Below are positions 1 to 8,147 of a DNA stretch of 64,000 nucleotides, piece after piece. Both the position numbers and the translations under genes were made by a program. The stretch is from Fusobacterium_C necrophorum_A (lineage in GTDB: Bacteria > Fusobacteriota > Fusobacteriia > Fusobacteriales > Fusobacteriaceae). The notes beneath the pieces were generated by a model. It made no database searches and had not been told where the DNA came from. It worked only from the letters and a program-made list of their open reading frames with translations. The first letter of the stretch is position 1, and the number at the start of each line of letters is the position of its first letter. The DNA is taken from the NCBI RefSeq assembly GCF_004134945.1, contig NZ_SBAP01000004.1, positions 1-64,000 on the forward strand. Direction: 5' to 3'.

Positions 1-78
1 TTGAAAATGAGTAGTATTCTCCGAAAAAAACCATATATTTTATGTATTTTTTTTATCCTTAGAATTCATTTAATGCAA

Positions 79-107
79 TTGACTAAAATTTTTTTTAGTT
101 TTATAAT
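79..107 (+). promoter_or_regulatory. Promoter of gdhA
   Basis: TTGACT at 79-84 and TATAAT at 102-107 are separated by exactly 17 bases, a near-consensus housekeeping sigma promoter. It would give a 5' leader of about 95 bases before gdhA. The surrounding sequence is very A+T rich, which is typical of strong promoters in this kind of genome. Confidence 0.8.
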
Positions 108-208
108 CGAAATATATGACATAAGCAAAAAGTACAAAACAAAAATGCACAATTATATTTTTTAGGTATGTTTTTAATATCTTATGATTAAAAAGGAGGA
201 TTTTATCT

Positions 209-1471
209 ATGAACAAAGAAACTTTAAACCCACTATTGAGCGCTCAAGCACAAGTAAAAAAGGCATGTGATGCTTTAGGAGCAGATCCGGCTGTATTTGA
301 ATTATTAAAGGAACCTCAAAGAATTATTGAAATCTCTATCCCTGTGAAAATGGATGACGGTTCTATCAAAACATTTAAAGGATACAGATCAGCTCATAAC
401 GATGCTGTGGGACCTTTCAAAGGAGGAATCCGTTTCCATCAAAATGTAAATGCTGATGAAGTCAAAGCTCTTTCTATTTGGATGAGTATTAAATGTCAAG
501 TAACTGGAATCCCATATGGTGGAGGAAAAGGAGGAATTACAGTTGATCCTTCTGAATTATCTCAAAGAGAATTGGAACAACTTTCCAGAGGATGGGTACG
601 AGGAATGTACAAATACTTGGGAGAAAAAGTAGACGTTCCTGCTCCGGACGTAAATACAAACGGACAAATTATGGCATGGATGCAAGATGAATATAACAAA
701 TTAACCGGAGAACAAACAATCGGAGTATTCACCGGAAAACCATTAACATATGGAGGTTCTCAAGGAAGAAACGAAGCAACCGGATTTGGAGTTGCCGTGA
801 CCATGAGAGAAGCTTGTAAAGCTTTAGGCGGAGATTTGGCAAAATCTACAGTAGCCGTTCAAGGATTTGGAAACGTAGGAAGATTTACTGTAAAAAATAT
901 CATGAAATTAGGTGGAAAAGTTGTTGCAGTTGCTGAATTTGAAAAAGAAAGAGGAGCATTTGCTGTTTATAAAGAAGCCGGATTTACCTTTGATGAATTG
1001 TTAGCTGCAAAAGAAGCCGGAAGTATTACAAAAGTCGAAGGAGCTAAAGTAATTACTATGGATGAATTCTGGGCTTTGAATGTAGATGCTATCGCTCCAT
1101 GTGCTTTGGAAAATGCGATCACTGCAAAAGAAGCGGAATTGATTAAAGCCCCTCTAATCTGTGAAGGAGCAAACGGACCTATCACTCCGGAAGCTGACGA
1201 AATCCTTTACCAAAAAGGAATCACAGTTACTCCTGATATTTTAACAAATGCCGGTGGAGTTACCGTTTCCTACTTTGAATGGGTACAAAACCTATATGGA
1301 TACTACTGGACAGAAAAAGAAGTGGAAGAAAAAGAAGAAAGAGCTATGGTAGATGCATTCAATCCAATTTGGGCTTTGAAACAAGAAAAAAATGTATCTT
1401 TCCGACAAGCTACTTATATGAAATCTATCAAGAGAATTGCAGAAGCAATGAAAGTTAGAGGATGGTACTAA
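209..1471 (+). CDS. gdhA: NAD(P)-glutamate dehydrogenase
   Basis: This 420-residue protein is a Glu/Leu/Phe/Val dehydrogenase that interconverts glutamate with 2-oxoglutarate and ammonia. The substrate-binding part includes the KGGIRFH segment (Lys about 71), GGGKGG (Lys about 107) and the catalytic PAPDVNT stretch (Asp about 147). The Rossmann fingerprint GFGNVG lies near residue 220. Length is normal for a hexameric bacterial enzyme. A strong ribosome site (AAGGAGG) precedes the ATG by about 10 bases. It is monocistronic, with its own promoter and terminator, which suits a highly expressed catabolic enzyme in a glutamate fermenter. Cofactor preference cannot be settled by eye. Confidence 0.97.
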   Translation: MNKETLNPLLSAQAQVKKACDALGADPAVFELLKEPQRIIEISIPVKMDDGSIKTFKGYRSAHNDAVGPFKGGIRFHQNVNADEVKALSIWMSIKCQVTGIPYGGGKGGITVDPSELSQRELEQLSRGWVRGMYKYLGEKVDVPAPDVNTNGQIMAWMQDEYNKLTGEQTIGVFTGKPLTYGGSQGRNEATGFGVAVTMREACKALGGDLAKSTVAVQGFGNVGRFTVKNIMKLGGKVVAVAEFEKERGAFAVYKEAGFTFDELLAAKEAGSITKVEGAKVITMDEFWALNVDAIAPCALENAITAKEAELIKAPLICEGANGPITPEADEILYQKGITVTPDILTNAGGVTVSYFEWVQNLYGYYWTEKEVEEKEERAMVDAFNPIWALKQEKNVSFRQATYMKSIKRIAEAMKVRGWY

Positions 1472-1503
1472 TACCTAGTTCGTTGAAAAACGATTCAAAC
1501 ATA

Positions 1504-1532
1504 AAAAGGGAGTTCTAAGGGCTCCCTTTTTT
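1504..1532 (+). terminator. Terminator after gdhA
   Basis: A GGGAG / CTCCC stem with a short loop is followed by a run of T, 33 bases after the gdhA stop. It is a standard Rho-independent terminator. Confidence 0.85.
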
Positions 1533-1602
1533 CCTTTTCTTATTTTTATAAATATATGAATTTGATAGAAAATATAATTTTTTTCTCTTTATTGACACTT
1601 TC

Positions 1603-1632
1603 TTGACGAAGAAAAAGATATAGTATTATTAT
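1603..1632 (+). promoter_or_regulatory. Putative promoter of the nhaC-like gene
   Basis: TTGACG (1603-1608) and TATTAT (1627-1632) are 18 bases apart, about 33 bases before the start codon. A second TTGACA lies at 1592-1597, so the exact -35 is ambiguous. Confidence 0.5.
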
Positions 1633-1664
1633 AACTATAATATAATTCTTTTGGAGGTGTTCTT

Positions 1665-3185
1665 ATGAATGAGAAATCGGAATCGGTTAGGTTACCTAAC
1701 AAAGTAGAAGCTCTTATCCCAATTGTTTTTCTTTTGACAGTTATGATCATGAACTATGTATTAAAATGGGAGCAGGATCCTCATATCCCTGTCACTCTTT
1801 CCTGTGGAGTTGCCATGATTATTGGAAAAGTATGTGGTTATCAATACAAAACCATGCTAGCTGCAGGACTTGAATCTGTCAATCAATCTCTTGAGGCTAT
1901 TATCATTATTCTTCTTGTAGGTTGTTTGATAGGCTCTTTCACGGCATGCGGTACGATTCCAGCCGTTGTTTATTATGGATTAAAGTTACTTACCCCCGCT
2001 GTGTTTCTTCCTTTTGTAACCATTCTTTGTGCGGCCGTAGGAATTGCACTGGGATCCGCATGGACTGTAACGGCAACTCTCGGAATTGCTTTTATGGCGA
2101 TAGGAACCACTATGGGCTTGAATCCGGCACTCATTGCAGGTGCTATTCTTTCCGGTGCCTGTTGCGGAGATAAATTTTCCCCGCTTTCAGATTCCACAAA
2201 CCTGGCCGCCGGTTCAGCACAAACAGGACTTTTTGACCACGTAGCCGCCATGGTTACTACAACATTTCCAAGTTTAACCATTGCCGTATGTATTTTTGCC
2301 TTTTTTTCTCTTTCCAAAGTACAAAACTATGACCCTACTCTTGCAGATGGATTATCAGCTGCCATTACAAATCATTACGCATATATGAGCCCAATTCTTC
2401 TGATCCCTATTTTACTTATTATTGTGGTAGCTGTGATAAAAATGCCCGCTATTCCATCAGTCGTACTTTTGGCTTTGATTGGATGTGCCTTTGCCGTTAT
2501 TTTTCAAGGAGCGGGAATCTCAGATTGTATTACCATGTTGCACTACGGATATAGTGCCGAATCTACAAATGAACTGTTTTCAAAACTTGTAAACAGAGGT
2601 GGAATGGATAGCATGCTTTGGACGAATAATCTCGTGATTGTTGCAGTCGCTTTTGGAGGAATTCTTCAAAAAATCGGTGCTGTAGAATCTCTACTGGGAG
2701 GTCTTATTAAGAAAGTAAAAACTCCATTCCAATTGGTTGTTGTGACTATTTCAACTTCCATGTTCTGTATCACAACGATGTGTGATCAATACTTAGGACT
2801 TATTATTCCTTCCGCCATGTATAAAGATAATTTTGATGAAATGGGACTGGGTCGAGATATGCTTTCAAGATCTCTTGAAGATGGAGGGACTCTATGGTCT
2901 CCTCTTGTTCCCTGGTCCTCTTGCGGAGCCTATCATTCAGCCATTTTAGGAGTTCCCACTCTTGCATACTTGCCTTACACCTTTATGAATATTATCAATC
3001 CTATTTTTGCTATCCTCACGGCAAGTTGGGGAGGAAATATTCTGTTTGCCGATGGTTCCAGAACAAATATGTTCGGTAAATTGAGAAAGGGACATGGACC
3101 TGCTGGTGCACCTGAAGAAGCTCATGAAAAAGCTATGAAAGCTTTGGCGGAAAGAAGAGCTGCGGGAATCTATCCAAGTCTATAG
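1665..3185 (+). CDS. nhaC: Na+/H+ antiporter, NhaC family
   Basis: This 506-residue polytopic inner-membrane protein has about 11-12 hydrophobic segments. The family signature around residues 164-184 (GACCGDKFSPLSDSTNLAAG) carries the acidic and polar residues of NhaC-type carriers, and a second SLEDGGTLWSPL-type motif lies in the C-terminal half. NhaC proteins exchange Na+ for H+, but close relatives exchange malate for lactate or carry other organic ions, so substrate specificity is inferred only. It has a good ribosome site (GGAGG) and is transcribed alone between its own promoter and a shared terminator. Confidence 0.9.
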   Translation: MNEKSESVRLPNKVEALIPIVFLLTVMIMNYVLKWEQDPHIPVTLSCGVAMIIGKVCGYQYKTMLAAGLESVNQSLEAIIIILLVGCLIGSFTACGTIPAVVYYGLKLLTPAVFLPFVTILCAAVGIALGSAWTVTATLGIAFMAIGTTMGLNPALIAGAILSGACCGDKFSPLSDSTNLAAGSAQTGLFDHVAAMVTTTFPSLTIAVCIFAFFSLSKVQNYDPTLADGLSAAITNHYAYMSPILLIPILLIIVVAVIKMPAIPSVVLLALIGCAFAVIFQGAGISDCITMLHYGYSAESTNELFSKLVNRGGMDSMLWTNNLVIVAVAFGGILQKIGAVESLLGGLIKKVKTPFQLVVVTISTSMFCITTMCDQYLGLIIPSAMYKDNFDEMGLGRDMLSRSLEDGGTLWSPLVPWSSCGAYHSAILGVPTLAYLPYTFMNIINPIFAILTASWGGNILFADGSRTNMFGKLRKGHGPAGAPEEAHEKAMKALAERRAAGIYPSL

Positions 3186-3211
3186 TATAAATAATGAACT
3201 CTCTCTATTAT

Positions 3212-3252
3212 AAAAAGTGTCTAGAAACTCTAATGTTACTAGACACTTTTTT
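3212..3252. terminator. Bidirectional terminator
   Basis: AAAAAGTGTCTAG at 3212-3224 pairs perfectly with CTAGACACTTTTT near 3239-3251 across a 14-base loop. A-tract and T-tract flanks let it work on both strands. It separates the convergent nhaC-like gene and the response regulator. Confidence 0.9.
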
Positions 3253-3272
3253 CATGACTTTATCCTCATCCG

Positions 3273-4076
3273 TTATTTCTGATATTTTTCCATTTCAATC
3301 AAAGCATTGGTTTCTTCTGCCCAAGAATATTGAGCCATGTATTCCCCATGATACATTTTTCTTCCTTCCACACTGTCATAGAGCCATTGAAAGTAATCAC
3401 AGTCAATCCAATCCAAATGAGCCATTCCAATCTGACCTCTTTCGCTATATATAATCTCTCCGCATTCAAGTTGTTTAAAAACATCCTGCAAATCTTTTTT
3501 TAACATTCTATAGTAGGAATCATGTCCGTCTTCTTCCCACAAAGCGGCTATAATTTCTTTAGAAGTACAACGTGCTCCTTTTCTATGAACTAAATATGCT
3601 AAAAGCTCCTTTGTCTTATCAAATTTAAATTTAACAGGTTTCCCGTCCACCAGTACTTCAAAATTTCCAAAACAAGTAATTTGTATTCTTGCTTTCTTGT
3701 ATCGGGATGAAGAAACGGGAACGGAATATCTTAAATTTTCAAGAGCATGACGTATTTGACTGACATTGGTGGGTTTTATGAGATAGTCACTGGCATCCAA
3801 TTTAAAGGCTTCCCCCATATAATCCAAATAACCGGTTACAAAAATAAAATTCGTCTTAGGGTATCTTTTCTTAATTTGTTCTGCAAACTCCACTCCATTT
3901 AATCCGGGCATTTGTATATCAATGAAACACACGTCAAAATTACTCTGCATAGCGAGTTCCAGTGCTTGAATCGGATTATTTGAAGTTATCACTTCTCCTG
4001 TTTTATCCACTTCACAAATCAATCTTGCAATATACTCCGCTGCAATATTTTCATCGTCCAATACTAAGTATCTCAC
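3273..4076 (-). CDS. Response regulator with SARP-like output domain
   Basis: This 267-residue protein starts with a receiver domain (residues 1-115). Its acidic pocket is Asp7-Asp8, the phospho-acceptor is Asp53 (FIDIQMPG) and the conserved Lys101 lies in LIKPT. From about residue 130 there is a PhoB-type winged-helix DNA-binding domain, followed by a short BTAD/SARP-like tail rather than a LytTR or AraC domain. It overlaps the 3' end of the kinase gene by 26 bases, so the two are probably co-translated. The target genes are not visible. The direct repeats upstream of the kinase at 5396-5426 are a candidate autoregulatory site. Confidence 0.88.
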   Translation of the reverse strand: MRYLVLDDENIAAEYIARLICEVDKTGEVITSNNPIQALELAMQSNFDVCFIDIQMPGLNGVEFAEQIKKRYPKTNFIFVTGYLDYMGEAFKLDASDYLIKPTNVSQIRHALENLRYSVPVSSSRYKKARIQITCFGNFEVLVDGKPVKFKFDKTKELLAYLVHRKGARCTSKEIIAALWEEDGHDSYYRMLKKDLQDVFKQLECGEIIYSERGQIGMAHLDWIDCDYFQWLYDSVEGRKMYHGEYMAQYSWAEETNALIEMEKYQK

Positions 4077-5346
4077 GGCGCTCCCTTCTTTCTTGTTTTA
4101 TACTTTCCTGCTCACCAGGAATTATAATTTTTACAATTGTTCCGATGCCTAAAAAACTTGTGATTTCTATCTCCGCATTCACCATGCTTTTTAGCCTCTC
4201 TTTGACATTTTGTATTCCAATGTGAGGATTCTCATCATGGAATATTTCTTCCGGTTCAAATCCAACTCCGTTGTCCGCAATTGTTATAATATGAGCTTTT
4301 CCTTTTTTCTCCGTCGAAATTTTGATTGTTCCTCCTCCTACCTTTTTACATATTCCATGCTTAACTGCATTTTCTACAATCGGTTGAAGAGTTAGGGTTG
4401 GCATACTGAAATCCTCTGATGTTATATTATATTCTACCTTTACCCTATCTCCGAATCGCAATTTCTCTATATCCAAATAAATATTTGTATGCTCCAATTC
4501 TTGCAAAAAAGGATGTATCTCATTTTCTCCCATACTATACATGTTTTCCCTAAGATACTTTGAAAATTTTACTGTAGTTTCCTCTGCAAGTTTCGGATTT
4601 ACACGACAAAGAGCAGTAATCGTGTTCAAAGTATTATATAAAAAATGAGGTTGTATCTGGGACAACATTAAAGATACCCTCTGTTCTCTCAGCTTTATCT
4701 CCTTTTCCTCATTTACCCGCTGTGATATATATACATGAATGACAAGATAATAAAATAAAAAAGCCAAAGCATAAATTTCCAATAAAATCCCTCGACTGTT
4801 GATGGAATCGATAATACTTGCTATCATTAAAATGGTAATACAGAAAAAAAGCCCAAGATGATTTAACTCTTTTCTTTGATAAAGCTTTATATTTAATACA
4901 AAAAGAAAAATAATCCAATATATCCACTCAACGGCAACAGAAATATATTCTACAAACTCAAGTCTTCTTTCCGGTGCCACATAAACCAAAGAATTTTCCG
5001 TTAATATAGCGTAACAAAAAATTAAATTTACTATACTCGGAATATAAAATAACTTATTCTTTTGCTCCAATATTTTAATAACAAAAATCATAATCATAGG
5101 CTTCAACACATAATAGATGATACTTATTCCAATCGGAACTAAGCCTTCTACTGGTTGTTTCCTAAAATACTGTATATAAAACTCTGCCATAGATAGTAGA
5201 AAAAGAAGAGTCATGCTTAGAATCATTCTTTTTTTAATGAAAGTGTCTACTGCTGATTTCATAGCTACTACAAAATAAGTCCCTATCACCATAGCAAGTA
5301 GCATATAATTTTCATTCAAATAATGTTGCAAATATGATTCTTTCAT
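4051..5346 (-). CDS. LytS/YesM-type sensor histidine kinase
   Basis: This 431-residue protein has an N-terminal membrane region (about residues 10-210, six or seven hydrophobic segments) and no obvious extracellular sensor domain. The phospho-acceptor box IQPHFLYNTLNT places His at 234. The ATP-binding part shows the N-box (LQPIVENAVKHG), DNGVGF and a later G-rich segment ending in FLGIGT. This is the His_kinase (PF06580) plus HATPase architecture. It precedes and overlaps the response regulator. The ligand is unknown. Kinases of this class usually partner LytTR or AraC-type regulators, so the SARP-like partner here is atypical. Confidence 0.92.
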   Translation of the reverse strand: MKESYLQHYLNENYMLLAMVIGTYFVVAMKSAVDTFIKKRMILSMTLLFLLSMAEFYIQYFRKQPVEGLVPIGISIIYYVLKPMIMIFVIKILEQKNKLFYIPSIVNLIFCYAILTENSLVYVAPERRLEFVEYISVAVEWIYWIIFLFVLNIKLYQRKELNHLGLFFCITILMIASIIDSINSRGILLEIYALAFLFYYLVIHVYISQRVNEEKEIKLREQRVSLMLSQIQPHFLYNTLNTITALCRVNPKLAEETTVKFSKYLRENMYSMGENEIHPFLQELEHTNIYLDIEKLRFGDRVKVEYNITSEDFSMPTLTLQPIVENAVKHGICKKVGGGTIKISTEKKGKAHIITIADNGVGFEPEEIFHDENPHIGIQNVKERLKSMVNAEIEITSFLGIGTIVKIIIPGEQESIKQERRERREILSIGR

Positions 5347-5395
5347 TCTGTTCTCCTTGCATTTAGTACATTTCTCTTTTCTTGTCTTTCTTACA

Positions 5396-5426
5396 ACTCA
5401 ACTCTACTAAATTATACTCAACTCTA
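5396..5426. repeat. Pair of 11-bp direct repeats upstream of the two-component operon
   Basis: ACTCAACTCTA occurs at 5396-5406 and again, identically, at 5416-5426, a period of 20 bases or roughly two helical turns. The pair lies 50-80 bases upstream of the kinase start and overlaps the stop of the gene at 5424. Spacing and position suit a tandem regulator site. No function is demonstrated. Confidence 0.5.
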
Positions 5427-6577
5427 TATTTCCAGATAGTAATATTGTTTTGGATCCTTTGCATTGCTTCCACACCATTTTAAAAGATTTTTCTCTCTCA
5501 AATCTTTCAATAAATTTCTAGTGTAGGTTCCTCCTCGATTCAAATATTGCGACATTTCTTTCACCGTAACATGATTATTCATAGAAGCATAATAAAGAAC
5601 CAATTTTTCATCTTCATTTAAACTATTGAAAATTTCCTGAGAAATTTTTTGCTCTAAATTTTCTTTCATTCTCAAACTTCGATTTAAGATATTGTTTTCC
5701 AAATTTAATTGTACTGCATTTTCATTGGGTTCTGAATAGCTTGGAAATTTTAAAAATTGTTTTTCCATCTCTGAAAAGATTCTTTTCACTCCTTCATTTA
5801 ATTCTTTTACCCAACCAAATTCGGATAAGATTCTAGCAATTCTTGGATTTCTGGAATATCTTGTATATTTCATATTTTCTAAAGTTACTATATTCGGTAG
5901 TTTTCCCGGACTGAAAATTTCCAATCTATCATCATACATTGAAATTCGAATATAATCTCCATATACAGAATAATCCCTATGAACCAGAGCATTTACAATT
6001 CCCTCAAACCATGCAAACTCCGGATACTCCGGCATGACTTCAAATTTCCCTGTTTCTTGACTTAAAAATTGAAAATCCCTCAACTGAGATTTTAAAACTT
6101 CTTTTGCTTTCTCTATCATTCTAGGAAGAGGTCCCTCAATTGTGATTTCTTTAATTAAGTTAAAATTGCTCCCTGTTTGAAAACGATTTCCATCAAATCG
6201 CAAAAACTTCATTCTAGCATTTGGAATATATTTAGTCGGATATTTTGCAAAAAGTAAAACTCCGGCATTCGTTAAATGTCCATTTTTTAATAAGTTTCTA
6301 GCAATTAAAATTTCCTCATCACCGGAATCTTTCGCTCCCATTTTCTGCTTATAAGAAAATAGTAACTCTCCATCAATATCTTCTAAACCAGAATCTATCA
6401 CTTCTTCATCTTCAAAAAATCGTTGCCCTTTATCATATTCCAAAAGTCTTCTTTGTTCATAAGATAATTTGTGAGTTTCATCCTTGATTCGTAAATACAC
6501 TCAAAAAATTGATTTTCAACTTCAGTTGTTAAAAATTCTTTAGAAAATCGCCCTTGCAAAATAACCTCCTTTTTCAT
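5424..6577 (-). pseudogene. AlbA/RecG-type ATP-binding protein, internal deletion with frame change
   Basis: The long part (GTG at 6500 to 5424, 358 codons) matches the C-terminal two thirds of Schlafen-AlbA/divergent-ATPase regulators. It includes the ATP-binding-like segment IVNALVHRDYS and a C-terminal winged helix. An in-frame TGA lies directly before that GTG. In a different frame, starting at ATG 6577 or TTG 6559 behind a GGAGG site, the sequence reads ILQGRFSKEFLTTEVENQFFE, which is what begins such proteins. The AlbA_2 domain that should lie between them (roughly 100-120 codons) is absent and the frame changes at the junction near 6501. The gene is therefore almost certainly broken, although the C-terminal part could still be expressed from the GTG. 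It belongs to the decayed island at 5.4-9.1 kb. Confidence 0.75.
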
Positions 6578-6616
6578 TGTTTTCCTCTGATTTTATCTTT
6601 TCTTCCCGCACACAGT

Positions 6617-7237
6617 TTATTTTTTATTTTCCACCAAACGTTCTGTTTCATAAGTACTGTATCCCTCATAAAGATAACTTACATCAATTCCTTTCATACA
6701 AACTTCTCTATCATCTATATCATTGGTCAAAGCTCCGTGAAGTAATATTTTTATTTCGGTATCTTTGATAGGACTTCTCTCCATAGCTAAGAGATAATCC
6801 AACTTATTGACTTTTCTCCAATCAATTACCTGTTTCAACTCTTTTTTTAAGAGCAAATCCAACCAAATTCTCATACTGCGTCCATTTCCTTCTCGAAAAG
6901 GATGAGCAATATTCATTTCCACATACTTTTCTATAATCTCATCGAAAGTTGTTTGTGGCATTTGGTCAATTTGTTCCAAGGAAGCTTCCAAATACAAGAC
7001 TGGTACAAAACGAAAATTTCCTCTCGCAATATTTACCGTTCGAATTTTTCCGGCAAAATCATAAATATCCTCAAATAAATATTTATGAATCTTAGCAAGC
7101 CCTTTGAAAGTTCCAATTTCGGTTTCGTTTAACAAAATGATATGAAATAAATCAAAAGCTTTTTTCTTACTTATTTTCTCTTCCTCTCTAGCCAATTCTA
7201 AAGAATCTGTAATTCCTAATTTGTTTTTGAATATCAA
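6617..7237 (-). CDS. fic: Fic family protein (putative class III AMP transferase)
   Basis: This 206-residue protein carries the full Fic active-site motif HPFREGNGR at residues 112-120, including catalytic His112, so it should transfer AMP or another nucleotide-like moiety to hydroxyl side chains of a target protein. Near the C-terminus, residues 187-192 read SYLYEG, which fits the class III inhibitory pattern (S/T)-x3-E-(G/N). That suggests autoinhibition in cis and no separate antitoxin. Translation starts at TTG 7237, six bases after GGAGG. It sits between two broken genes of a former restriction locus, where such Fic genes are common. The target is unknown. Confidence 0.88.
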   Translation of the reverse strand: MIFKNKLGITDSLELAREEEKISKKKAFDLFHIILLNETEIGTFKGLAKIHKYLFEDIYDFAGKIRTVNIARGNFRFVPVLYLEASLEQIDQMPQTTFDEIIEKYVEMNIAHPFREGNGRSMRIWLDLLLKKELKQVIDWRKVNKLDYLLAMERSPIKDTEIKILLHGALTNDIDDREVCMKGIDVSYLYEGYSTYETERLVENKK

Positions 7238-7281
7238 AATAGCCTCCTGATTTTGAAAATTGACGAAAATTCAACTTCCCA

Positions 7282-8133
7282 TTATTTTTTAGAAGTATTC
7301 TCTAAACTTTTAAGTCCTGTAACATTTAATTTTTCAAGTGACAATAACTGTGTTCTTGCCAGTTTTCTAAGTTCTGTCATTCTCTCTTTCTGCTCCATGC
7401 CTTTACTGATTAAAACTGCATTGTAGCTTTCCATATTGGAAAGTACTAATAATTCATTCAGACTTGCATAATCTCTCATGTTTCCTTTTATCTTCGGATT
7501 TTCATCATGCCATTGTTTTGCTCGTTTATTGAAAAGAGCTACATTAAGCATATCCGCTTCATTTGCATATTTAAAAGATAGTTGTTCATTACTTAAATCT
7601 TTTAAAAGATATTCCTTGATGGCATCTGTATGGATTTTATAGTTAATCTTCGAGATTTCTCGATTCAAATTCCAACCTAATGACAATTTTGAATTTTCAT
7701 CGGATTTTAGTCTTTTGTAGTCCTGAGTAATATATAATTTAAACTCAGGTGAAATCCAAGAAGCAAATTCCATAGCAATATCATAATGTGCGTATGTTCC
7801 CCCATATCTTCCTGCCTTAGATATGATGCCGATAGCATTTGTGGAATCCATCCACTTTTGTGGAGTCATGATAAATCTATTCAATCCTGCATCCTTTCTA
7901 AACGTGTCGAATTGCACACGGTTAAAATTTTTATTGTTAAGTACTTCCCATAATCCAATAAACTCTAATGTATTCCTATTTCTTATCCAGTTTTAGATAA
8001 CAAATCTCGGGTCATCGGTATTTCTATACTTGGCTATATCCGTAAGGCTGATATATTCATTTTTTAAATCTTCCGTGTAAATTTGAATAGAAAACCCTTT
8101 CGCTTCCATAGTTTCTTTTTTTACTTTTACCAC
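7282..8133 (-). pseudogene. KilA-N domain protein, interrupted by one nonsense codon
   Basis: Reading from GTG 8133, eight bases after GGAGG, the frame runs MVKVKKETMEAKGF and then YISLTDIAKY, the start of a KilA-N DNA-binding domain. It hits TAA at 7993-7995 inside RFVI*NWIRNR and continues in the same frame to 7282. Homologues typically have Gln here (VIQNWIRNR), so a single C-to-T change (CAA to TAA) explains it. The downstream open part (211 codons) contains the second half of the domain (GGTYAHYDIAMEFASWIS) and an alpha-helical C-terminal region. KilA-N/RhuM-like genes are frequent passengers of type I restriction loci. A shortened product from an internal start cannot be excluded. Confidence 0.82.
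7993..7995 (-). other. In-frame premature stop in the KilA-N gene
   Basis: The minus-strand TAA here interrupts an otherwise continuous reading frame of about 283 codons at codon 47. The flanking codons (GTT ATC before, AAC TGG after) fit the conserved KilA-N sequence, and no base insertion or deletion is needed. Confidence 0.85.
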
Positions 8134-8147
8134 ATGGAACCTCCTTT

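Noticed and set aside
3194..3454. An 86-codon plus-strand frame over the end of the response regulator gene
   Set aside because: It has no ribosome site, crosses a strong terminator hairpin and is the antisense shadow of the response regulator.
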